Shown: one piece after another, positions 35,101 through 48,000 of the stretch | Layout of the letters: each line of letters begins with the position of its first letter | Position numbering within the stretch: position 1 is the stretch's first letter | Source of the DNA: Mimachlamys varia | Taxonomy: Eukaryota > Mollusca > Bivalvia > Pectinida > Pectinidae | Direction of reading: 5' to 3' | Assembly (NCBI GenBank): GCA_947623455.1 | Contig: OX392527.1 | Coordinates: 30,186,201-30,250,200, forward strand | Length of the DNA: 64,000 nt | Position numbers and translations under genes: made by a program | Notes under the pieces: model-generated | Told to the model about the DNA's origin: nothing | The model's input: the letters and a program-made list of their open reading frames with translations, nothing else | Database searches by the model: none

Positions 35101-35925
35101 TACAGGAAGTCCTGTAGAAATGGTACAGGACATGTCTTATTCTGACTACAGGAAGTCCTGTAGAAATGGTACAGGACATGTCTTATTCTGACTACAGGAA
35201 GTCCTGTAGAATTGGTACAGGACATGTCTTATTCTGACTACAGGAAGTCCTGTAGAAATGGTACAGGACATGTCTTATTCTGACTACAGGAAGTCCTGTA
35301 GAAATGGTACCAGACATGTCTTATTCTGACTGTAGGAAGTCCTGTAGAAATGGTACAGGACATGTCTTATTCTGACTACAGGAAGTCCTGTAGAAATGGT
35401 ACAGGACATGTCTTATTCTGACTACAGGAAGTCCTGTAGAAATGGTACAGGACATGTCTTATTCTGACTACAGGAAGTCCTGTAGAAATGGTACCAGACA
35501 TGTCTTATTCTGACTACAGGAAGTCCTGTAGAAATGGTACAGGACATGTATTATTCTGACTACAGGAAGTCCTGTAGAAATGGTACAGGACATGTCTTAT
35601 TCTGACTACAGGAAGTCCTGTAGAAATGGTACAGGACATGTCTTATTCTGACTACAGGAAGTCCTGTAGAAATGGTACCAGACATGTCTTATTCTGACTA
35701 CAGGAAGTCCTGTAGAAATGGTACAGGACATGTATTATTCTGACTACAGGAAGTCCTGTAGAAATGGTACAGGACATGTCTTATTCTGACTACAGGAAGT
35801 CCTGTAGAAATGGTACAGGACATGTCTTATTCTGACTACAGGAAGTCCTGTAGAAATGGTACCAGACATGTCTTATTCTGACTACAGGAAGTCCTGTAGA
35901 AATGGTACCAGACATGTCTTATTCC
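32117..35925. repeat. 46-bp minisatellite, about 83 copies, immediately 3' of fringe
   Basis: A 3.8-kb array of a 46-bp unit with core GAAATGGTACCGGACATGTC. Variants involve CCGG/CAGG/CCAG and TGACTACAGG/TGACCACAGG/TGACTGTAGG. Blocks of the array are repeated as larger units, indicating higher-order turnover. It ends about 60 bp from the fringe stop codon (35988). Each unit carries an RRRCATGYYY palindrome and an ACAGGAAGT-like ETS core. Confidence 0.97.
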
Positions 35926-35987
35926 ATCTCTGAAAGAATTGTTGATGCATTAGGTTTCTAGTTCTTTCCTTTTGTGAAGGGTGTATC

Positions 35988-36066
35988 TTAAGCTGCAATA
36001 AGTCCTCTCCTGAGAGTATCACATATATTTGCAGCTGGGAACAGCATACAATGGAGGGAGTACAAC
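35988..36066 (-). CDS. fng: fringe exon 10 (C-terminus)
   Basis: 79 nt encoding [11 protein letters not shown] and the C-terminal tail, then TAA. Acceptor TTTGCAG|GTTG. The SLHC..LFP block matches the conserved C-terminal cysteine region. Confidence 0.93.
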
Positions 36067-39000
36067 CTGCAAAAGAAAATCCAATAAGTGAACAAAATAT
36101 TCCACGAGAGTGAGTATCTCAACTGTTTCTATATAACAACAAGATGAAGGACTTCAATTATGTAGAAAGACTTGACTAAATAAATAACTGAGAAATTTAT
36201 AATTACCTGGTGGGATCCTGGTCCTTTGAAAACCCATCAACGTGTACAAAGTTGTTGTCTGAGTAACTGAACGTCAACTGGAACACACAAATAACACAGT
36301 CACTAAAAGAGACTTATTTCATGTAACCACTCCTTGATTTATTTTATTTCCTCTGGTGTAAGACAACCCATGCCAATGTCGTTCAGGTTATTTTACTAAA
36401 ATTCTAATACTTAATTTTGCCATAACTGATGGAAAGAGGTAGATCTTCACTGAATTGGAACTTGTCCTGAAACTTAAACATATATAATGGACCGAATTAC
36501 AGTTCAATATCTCTATCCATTGAAGAGTAAATAAGCAGAAATGGAATATGACAGAATTCCCTAAAGGTCTGAAACTTGAATGAAAATGACATTACCATGC
36601 ACAACTACATTTAACATAGAAATCATTCAAATGAAATTTCATCAAAACCTGCAATTTCTGGTCATGTTATTTCGCATAAAGCATCGTAACTCTCCCCTAA
36701 AAAGGGTTGAAATGTGTAATTGAAATGTAAACCCAATATACTGATCATTCAATTGCAGTTTCAACAAAATCTGCTTTTTATTTAAGATGGCGACCTGACA
36801 ATTTACCACAAACAACAGACAGGGTGATTCCAGTATACCCATTAACTAACGTTGTTGCAGAGGGTATAATTATGGCCTACTCTGGGTCATACCTGGTCCT
36901 TTAGGTTGTGTATCCACCAGAGGGCCTCCAGGTGGGAATGGAAACGGTCAATCACGGTCAACTCCTTCTGGAGCAAGTTGTCTGGACAAAACATGCAGTA
37001 CAGTCAATACAAAGTATCTCATCACATACAGTACAGTCAATACAAAGTATCTCAACACACCCAGTACAGTCAATACAAAGTATCTCAACACAACCAGTAC
37101 AGTCAATACAAAGTATGGTAAACACATGTAATGATAAATTTCTGGAACAGGATTCTGTATCCTCTACACCAGTTCATGGTAATTGTTACAATAATAGTTT
37201 TGAATGTAACAACACTATATGCATTTCACAAACTAGCCTTGAAATTGTAAAATAAATCAATGTCTTTCCAGTGACTTTCCAGTTCATTTTTGAAACAATT
37301 TGAATTTTTAGCACACACTTCACTTTCTGATAATTTATTCCACACAGTTACATGTACAGTATGTAGAAACAAAACTATTTTCCCTCATGTTTACAGTATG
37401 TCAACAAACTAAAGAAAGATTTACTTAAGGATTAATCTTTTAAGCTTAATCCTTAGAAATGTATGTATGTGTTTTACATTGATTGTATCCTCTATCAAAT
37501 GTTGTTTATTTACATCAAATGTTGTATATTTACATCAAATGTTGTATAATTACATCAAATGTTGTATATTTACATGAAATGTTGAGTATTTACATCAAAT
37601 GCTGTGTATTTACATAAAATGTTGTATAATTACATCAAATGTTGTATATTTACATGAAATGTGTATTTACATCAAATTTTGTATATTTACATCAAATGAT
37701 GTATATTTACATCAAATGTTGTGTATTTACATCAAAAGTTGTATATTTACATCAAATGATGTATATTTACATCAAATGTTGTGTATTTACATCAAAAGTT
37801 GTATATTTGCATCAAATGTTGTATAATTACATCAAATGTTGTATAATTACATCAAATGTGTATTCACAACAAATGTTGTGTATTTACATCAAAAGTTGTA
37901 TATTTACATCAAATGTTGTATATGTACATTAAATGCTGACTTCCTTCTGTATGTTAACACCTCAACAAAGATTTCCTGTCAGACATATGTCAACACCATC
38001 ACAAAAATAAATATCCATGTAAAGAACATTATACTTACTGATGATATAGCCTATAGTACAGTCGTCGGGGAGACGGATCATGTCCGAAGTTGTCATAAAT
38101 CTCCCTCCACTGAAAACCAAAACAATCATTACATAATAGCTACTAATATCTCACCCTAGCATAAAAAACAATAACAATTCCTATTGATGTTGGATGATTT
38201 TCTTTGACATAAATTTTTACATCCCAGTATATTTCATATCCATCACATACTCATAAGATAAATAACGAGCTTATAAACATTAGTTTTTCTCTTTGCCTAA
38301 ATCAATTATCAAATGCATCAAGCAAAAGCTGGTCCATTTAAAGAACATGTTATATAATTGGTAAAAGAGAAATTATTAATGGTTGTCATTGGATCTTCAA
38401 TTGGTAGCATAATCTAGAAATTGTCTGTAGAAAATCCTACCTGGCATGAGGCATCATTTTTAGTGCCAGACTGCGACTAATACAAAACCCGGCTCCACCA
38501 GTGGCAAACCAGAACGCAATCTTTTGCTGTGAACAAGAGGAACACATAATGGTAATGCTACTAGTTTGAGGAATCCAATTAATGGGATATAAGTTATATA
38601 TCTGGGATTAAATGGGGGAATATTTAAAGTTCATTTATTAAGACAGTAAAATGTTTGGAGTAAGATGATATTATTTTATGTAAGACTGTAAATATTTGGG
38701 TTCCAATTGTGACTTTTTGAAGTGGTGATTAGCATCCAGATGCATAAAAAATTGGTCCCAGAGGGGGCGATTAATAGTATAACAAAAGAAGGATCAGGAC
38801 AACAAATGTCTTTCTTATTATAAAGTAAATAAGTACAAGGTATTATGAAAAGAATGGGTAGTACTTGTGATGTGCAACACTATTTTCATAAATTTCAGAT
38901 AAATTGTACACATATAACCAATATTTGTGGGTTTGTTTCTTGTAAACATGCCCACAGCGTGGTTTACCGCACAGTTAAATAGAATCATTTAGTTGTGTCA

Positions 39001-42000
39001 ATATTAAAAGGGGCACTTATTTAATTTTTATACCAGCATAGAAAAGGGGAGGGGTGCTTATAAGGGGAGGGCTAATTATGGCAAATACAGTAACAGATGT
39101 AATATTAATGGACTGATGTTGAAGGACAACTTGTTCAGAATCATGTCAGCTACATGTGAAAGATGAGAAGAAGTCCTGAAATTGACAATCATAATAAAGC
39201 TAGGCTGATGTATAAAGATTTACCTGATAATTTATGAAAATCTTTCTTACACTCAAATAAGTAAATAAATTTTAACTTATTGAAAAATTGTTCTCTGTAA
39301 GCTAAAATTTATTTTTAACTTTTGTTGTTATTGATCTCATTGTTTTGTTGTTTGTTTTTAACTATGAAAAAAAATTAAAATTAAATCCAAAATAAAAATG
39401 CCATATATCTCCTCCATGGTAAAACTTGAAGATACATATTCGGGTGTGGTCATTGACATGCAATACAGTTTTTTAATCTGTTGTTTTTTCTGTTTATTAT
39501 TTTCCAATAAAATCAACTACTTCCTATCTCGTTTTTTTTGCTCCGCATAACAGGAGGTAAAGATTTGGTCATCATGATTTACTGATAGGATGGAAGATAA
39601 TCAGAAAAAATATCCATAACAATAGGTCTTTAATAACCTAGATTTATGATCAGCATAATGATACAAGAATTTATTGGGTACATATATAACCAGAGGAACA
39701 TTTAAAATCTATAAAACAAGTGTAAAGCCAGCTATCATATTCTCGTTTGCCTTACCGCTATACCAATAAAATATCTAATTTGTTAGGGAACTCATGATCA
39801 GGTTTCTCAAACACAGACAATATTGGTAGCTGATCCAAACAGAAACAGAACTATTTTAGTGCAGTGACCAACCCTCACAACTATATTCCTTTTTCTTGCT
39901 TGATAATAAAATTTCTAAGGGTAAAAGCTGTCAATGTTTTTCTTTACATGTTCATAGTATAACAGTCAGAGAGCTTCTCAACTATTCCTATTTCCTACCA
40001 AAGCCACATTTCTCCAGCTCTAATCAGCCTAGCTATTGGCCTTAAAAACCCTGTTCCTAATCAGTTTAACTTGAAATTGATGTATGGACCAATGACAGAC
40101 TTATAAGATTTCCTGACAGGTATCACCACCATGTGGCATAGAACCTTCTTATCTCCAACATCCGCCATATACATAAAACGTCTCTCCTTCACTGTCAGGA
40201 GTGGTATTGATATTTTACTGGACTATCCATTAGCAAAACAGTGGAAATCTGAAAAGGTCATCTAAAATTCAGTTTTATTTGTAAATGTTAACATTTTCAA
40301 ATAGTTTACCAGATGTACAAAATGGAAAACATGAACCGTAATCGGATACAATTATGTACGATTAGGTAACATGATGTACAAATAGGTATTAATATGGGGC
40401 CAAAACCTTAACTGTAGACACCTATTTGTAAATATAAGAACAAAATATTCAGAAGTACCTCTGGGTTGGATCGCTTCATAACTTCTATGGGGTGTCGCAG
40501 ACTAGGGCGACCCAAATACCAGTCATCTGTATGGTTGTACGTCTGAAGCAGCTTTACCAAGCCGGGCACATTCACGTAGGTATCATCATCAAAATGACAG
40601 AACCATCTGTGACAAGGGAGATAATCACAACATGAGAAGATTCGAATTGTGATTCTGTCATATATACACAATAATCAACAACCCTTACTATGGTTGATGA
40701 TATAACTGTATTCTAAAGTAATTATCTCTATTATTATAACAATAAAGTCTGTGTACTTAGGTAAATGAATAGATCATCCTTCTTTTCCAAAAATACAATA
40801 TACGTAACGGTAACAGCATGGTTTCATTTTCATTTCAAAATATCTTATTAAATAAATTAGATTTAAAGGGATTGAGCAACAGGCAAGGCCTAAACAAGTT
40901 CTCTCCCTGATGGTTTCAGTTGCATTTGGCAGCAGACCTAACAAGGCATGCTCTTCTGGTAGTAAATCTGGAACCCCAGAAAAGTAATTATGTATATATG
41001 TGAAACCTGACCAAACTTGTTTACTCTTATCTTCACTTTTCTTTGTAAATTAAGCTTGGATAATTATATAAATAGTCTGTATGATTTTCCACAAAGAGTC
41101 GGATGTCTACCTTTTTTCTGTGAACATGAAGAAATCGTACTCCACGGCCATCTTACAGCTGAGTCCTATTCTGAAAAGGTATAACACAATTACAGGTAAA
41201 TAACACAATTACAGGTAAATAACACAGGTACTGGTACAGGTACAGGTAAATAACACAGGTACAGTTAAATAACACAATTACAGGTAAATAACACATTAAC
41301 AGGTACAGGTAAATAACACAGATACAGGTACAGGTAAATAACACAGGTACAGGTACAGGTAAATAACACAGGTACAGGTAAATAACACAATTACAGGTAA
41401 ATAACACAATTACAGGTACAGGTAAATAACACAGGTACAGGTAATTAACACAATTACAGGTAATTAACACAATTACAGGTAAATAACACAAGTACAGATA
41501 AATAACACAATTACAGGTAAATAATACAGGTACAGGTAAATAACACAATTACAGGTAAATAACACAGGTACAGGTAAATAACACAGGTACAGGTAATTAA
41601 CACTATTACAGGTAAATAACACAGGTACAGGTAATTAACACAATTACAGGTAAATAACACAGGTACAGGTACAGGTAAATAACACAATTACAGGTAAATA
41701 ACACAATTACAGGTACTGGTAAATAACACAGGTACAGTTACAAAATGTAAATAACACAATTACAGGTAAATAACTCAATTTCTGGTAAATAACACAGGTA
41801 CAGGTAAATTACACAATTACAGGTAAAAAACACTATTTCTGGTAAATAACACAGGTACAGGTAAATTTCACAACTACAGGTTACCGTATTTAACCGGGAA
41901 TAAGCCCCCTCTCACAAATAAGCCCCCTCCCCACTTTGGCAAAGGTTCTTGGAACAGGGTGGGAGCCTGTGAATAAGCCCCCACCCTAAATTTTGTTTTT

Positions 42001-45000
42001 CCCTCAATAAAAAGCATGTTAATTTCTTTTTAATTTTGTGTCTGAATATCCAAGATGGCAGACTTTTGTGAATTGGGGTGTATTCGTGAATAAGACCCCT
42101 CCCTACTTTTGATCAATTATTTTTCTCAGGGGGTGGGGGCTTATTCCCGGTCAAATACGGTAATAACACAGATACAGGTAAATTACACAGGTACAGGTAA
42201 ATAACACAAAATACCACAGGTACAGGTAAATAACACAATTACAGGTAAATAACACAGGTGCAGGTAAATAACACAATTACAGGTAAAACATCAGAAGCAA
42301 TAAAACCACATATTCAGCAAGTTCAATAATGCAGGAGACCTCTGGTATTTTCTTTAATTTCAAAACACACTTTTTAAAAGCATGTAAAACATTCTAACAG
42401 TACTAGAATATTACTTACCTATAATGACTTTTGGAACAATTGGTGTTGATCAGGTGACCATCTGTAAACATACATACAATAGTTATTGTAATTATAACAG
42501 TACTGAATAGTAAGTAAAATATATATGTATTTGACAACATTTCTTATGGAGACTAAATAAGGATTGAAAGTCACTTGTTTTTAACGTTCATAGTGCTATA
42601 AAAGTTCAGTCATCACAGCTGCTTTCATAATCCTATGACAAGCATTTATGCTGGTTATGTTCGTAAAGTGGGTTGCAATGCAAATGTAAATACAGAAGAT
42701 TGTATTTTATTATTTCAATAAATCATTATAATATGTTTTTTAATATATCTTGTTCATAGTTTTCAAAACATTTCTGATTTTGTTTAAAACAACTTTCAAG
42801 AAAAGATTTTGGGCTATAATATATCAATATGTTACAGACTGGTATAAGATTAGACAGATCGAGGCACATTTAGATAAAGCTGTGATAACAATTAATGTAA
42901 TCACTATGTACATGTAAGTGTGCAAGTAACAATGTATATATATATGTATGTATGTAGAATCTCCCTATTTCTTTAGAACCTCTGCTGTCCCATGATATGA
43001 ACTTTATACTCTGAATAAGTATCAACTTAAGTATTTCAGTAAAAACGTACAAAAGTAGGACATTTTTATTTATACATGAATTCTGTCAATTTTGTTATCA
43101 CTAGGAGCTTGTGGGGGCCTGTGAGAATTTTGTCTGTAGCTGAACAACACAAAGCCTTGGTTTGTTTAACATCTTATCTGACATATATCAAATGACCAGG
43201 CATGTCACTTCACATTACTGCTACCCTATAGTCTGCTAGTACACTGATACAACTACATATATGTATGTACAATATCCCAGTTATATACAGTATGTGGGTA
43301 AAATATCCCAATTATATATTATAGTAAAATATCCCAGTTATATATATCATAGTAAAATATCCCAGTTATATATATCATAGTAAAATATCCCAGTTATATA
43401 TTATAGTAAAATATCCCAGTTATATATTATAGTAAAATATCCCAGTTATATATAACATAGTAAAATATCCCAGTTATATATATCATAGTAAAATATCCCA
43501 GTTATATATTATAGTAAAATATCCCAGTTATATATATCATAGTAAAATATCCCAGTTATATATTATAGTAAAATATCCCAGTTATATATAACATAGTAAA
43601 ATATCCCAGTTATATATTATAGTAAAATATCCCAGTTATATATATTATAGTAAAATATCCCAGTTATATATTATAGTAAAATATCCCAGTTATATATTAT
43701 AGTAAAATATCCCAGTTATATATATCATAGTAAAATATCCAAGTTATATATAGTAAAATATCCCAGTTATATATATCATAGTAATATATCCCAGTTATAT
43801 ATATCATAGTAAAATATCCCAGTTATATATTATAGTAAAATATCCCAGTTATATATATCATAGTAAAATATCCCAGTTATATATATCATAGTAAAATATC
43901 CCAGTTATATATATCATAGTAATATATCCCAGTTATATATATCATAGTAAAATATCCCAGTTATATATTATAGTAAAATATCCCAGTTATATATTATAGT
44001 AAAATATCCCAGTTATATATATCATAGTAAAATATCCCAGTTATATATTATAGTAAAATATCCCAGTTATATATTATAGTAAAATATCCCAGTTATATAT
44101 TATAGTAAAATATCCCAGTTATATATTATAGTAAAATATCCCAGTTATATATTATAGTAAAATATCCCAGTTATATATTATAGTAAAATATCCCAGTTAT
44201 ATATATCATAGTAAAATATCCCAGTTATATATATTATAGTAAAATATCCCAGTTATATATTATAGTAAAATATCCCAGTTATATATATTATAGTAAAATA
44301 TCCCAGTTATATATTATAGTAAAATATCCCAGTTATATATTATAGTAAAATATCCCAGTTATATATATCATAGTAAAATATCCCAGTTATATATATTATA
44401 GTAAAATATCCCAGTTATATATTATAGTAAAATATCCCAGTTATATATATCATAGTAAAATATCCAAGTTATATATAGTAAAATATCCCAGTTATATATA
44501 TCATAGTAATATATCCCAGTTATATATATCATAGTAAAATATCCCAGTTATATATTATAGTAAAATATCCCAGTTATATATATCATAGTAAAATATCCCA
44601 GTTATATATATCATAGTAAAATATCCCAGTTATATATATCATAGTAATATATCCCAGTTATATATATCATAGTAAAATATCCCAGTTATATATTATAGTA
44701 AAATATCCCAGTTATATATATCATAGTAAAATATCCCAGTTATATATTATAGTAAAATATCCCAGTTATATATATCATAGTAAAATATCCCAGTTATATA
44801 TTATAGTAAAATATCCCAGTTATATATTATAGTAAAATATCCCAGTTATATATTATAGTAAAATATCCCAGTTATATATATCATAGTAAAATATCCCAGT
44901 TATATATATTATAGTAAAATATCCCAGTTATATATTATAGTAAAATATCCCAGTTATATATATCATAGTAAAATATCCCAGTTATATATATCATAGTAAA

Positions 45001-48000
45001 ATATCCCAGTTATATATATCATAGTAATATATCCCAGTTATATATCATAGTAAAATATCCCAGTTATATATTATAGTAAAATATCCCAGTTATATATTAT
45101 AGTAAAATATCCCAGTTATATATATCATAGTAATATATCCCAGTTATATATATCATAGTAAAATATCCCAGTTATATATATCATAGTAATATATCCCAGT
45201 TATATATATCATAGTAAAATATCCCAGTTATATATTATAGTAAAATATCCCAGTTATATATTATAGTAAAATATCCCAGTTATATATATCATAGTAATAT
45301 ATCCCAGTTATATATATCATAGTAAAATATCCCAGTTATATATTATAGTAAAATATCCCAGTTACATGGGTGAAAGTAAAAAATCCTGAAAAACTGAAAA
45401 TCATTTAAAGTAAGAAAAAGCTGAAAAACTGGAAATAAATTTATTGACCATCCACATGTCAAAAAAACGGCATTCCGTCACAAAAAGAAAAACTATCACC
45501 CATACAGTTATATACAGCCACATGTGTACAATTCCCATACAGTTATAAAGTTGCATACACTGTACAGTATATATACAATATCATGTACCATGTACCATAC
45601 AACTTCAGTATCATCAATGGTGTAATATAAATATACCCTACAATGTCCAACATATCGTCAATGTTTAAGTACCCTACAATGTCCAACATATCGTCAATGT
45701 GTAAGTACCCTACAATGTCCCACATATCGTCAATGTTTAAGTACCCTACAATGTCCAACATATCATCAATGTTTAAGTACCCTACAATGTCCAACATATC
45801 ATCAATGTTTAAGTACCCTACAATGTCCAACATATCGTCAATGTTTAAGTACCCTACAATGTCCCACATATCGTCAATGGTAATATACCTGACGATGTCC
45901 CATAATTTTTATTGTTAATGGTAATATACCTTACGATGTCCCATAATTTTTATCGTTAATGGTAATATACCTTACGATGACCCATAATTTTTATCATCAA
46001 TGGTAATATACCTTACGATGTCCCATAATTTTTATCGTTAATGGTAATATACCTTACGATGTCCCATAGTTTTTATCATCAATGGTAATATACATTATGA
46101 TGTCCCAAATTTTTTTATCATCATTGGTAATATACCTTATGATGTCCCATAATTTTTTTATCATCAATGGTAATTACCTTACGATGTCCCTCATATCGTC
46201 AAGGGTAATGTACCTTACGATGTCCCTCATATCGTCAATGGTAATGTATCTTACGATGTCCCATATTTTTATCATCAAGGGTAATTACCTTACGATGTCC
46301 CTGTTATCACTTTCAAAGTTAAATATATTGCTGGTACAAAGCATTTAGCCACACATGTCTTGATTCAATGTAGAGTTACTGCAGAGCTACCTTTCTCATG
46401 ATCAGAACAGAAAAGCATAGAATGTTCAACCTAAACATTATACCTACCTGGAACATCCAACTTGTCATCCCCATCTGTGAAGATGTAGGTCTACAACAGT
46501 AAAATAAAACATTTATTTTTACTTGCCTACAGCTAACATTGTTTTAATATATGACAATGATGATGTAAATGATCTCCTAAATAAAACATCAATTTTGACT
46601 TGCCTACAATTAACAATGTTTTTTAATATATAACATTGACTATGTAAATGATCTCTTTAATGTTGAGTTTCTGATAGCCCGAGTTTAAGACAGTAATCAA
46701 AAAACTTCTATAAACTAATCATGATCCTTACTCTGATCAATATATGTCTAATATGATTCAATATTATAATAGGTTACTGCATAAACAACACCAGGGGTAA
46801 CATCTCCCAGGATGCCTTTAAGTAAAGTCTTCAAATTGATTGTCGAAAATAGAAAAATTCTTCATCATTAACAAAAAGATTAAGATACAATTTATATATC
46901 ATCGTGTTTTTGATACAGCAAGCTGTCACTTAAATGTTCTATGTGAATGTACATGCATTATATAGGTATTAATATCATGATATCAGAGTCTTATCTGAGT
47001 TATCTACTGATTCCAGTGTTTACTGTGTAACACTTTCACAATAATGTTTACATATGTCCTCTATCAAGACAGATATATCATACAACCCTATATGGATAGT
47101 ATATAATAGACAGATATATCATACAACCCTATATGGATAGTATATGATACACAGATATTTGAGTACAATCCTACAGAGATGATATATGACAGACAGATAT
47201 TTTAGTACAACCCACGGAGATGATATATGATACAAAGATATTTTAGTACAATCCTACGGAGATGATATATGATACAAAGATATTTTAGTACAACCCACGG
47301 AGATGATATATGATACAAAGATATTTTAGTACAATCCTACATATATGATATGACAGACAGATATTTTAATACAATCCTACGGAGATGATATGATAGACAG
47401 ATATTTTAGTACAATCCTACGGAGATGATATATGATAGAGAGATATTTTAGTACAATCCTACGGAGATGATATATGACAGACAGATATTTTAGTACAATC
47501 CTACGGAGATGATATGATAGACAGATATTTTAGTACAATCCTACAGAGATGATATGATAGACAGATATTTTAATACAATCCTACGGAGATGATATATGAT
47601 AGACAGATATTTTAGTACAATCCTACGGAGATGATATATGATAGACAGATATTTTAGTACAATCCTACGGAGATGATATGACAGACAGATATTTTAGTAC
47701 AATCCTACGGAGATGATATGACAGACAGATATTTTAGTACAATCCTACGGAGATGATATATGACAGACAGATATTTTAGTACAATCCTATGGAGATGATA
47801 TATGATAGACAGATATTTTAGTACAATCCTATGGAGATGATATATGATAGACAGATATTTTAGTACAATCCTACGGAGATGATATGATAAAGAGATATTT
47901 TAATACAATCCTACGGAGATGATATGACAGACAGATATTTTAATACAATCCTACGGAGATGATATGATAGAGAGATATTTTAATACAATCCTACGGAGAT

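Noticed and set aside
32117..35925. Any CRISPR-like interpretation of regular arrays
   Set aside because: The units are contiguous with no unique spacers and the genome is eukaryotic; these are minisatellites.
41153..41548. 131-aa frame rich in CYLPV on the minus strand
   Set aside because: Lies in the intron 3 minisatellite of fringe, just upstream of exon 4.
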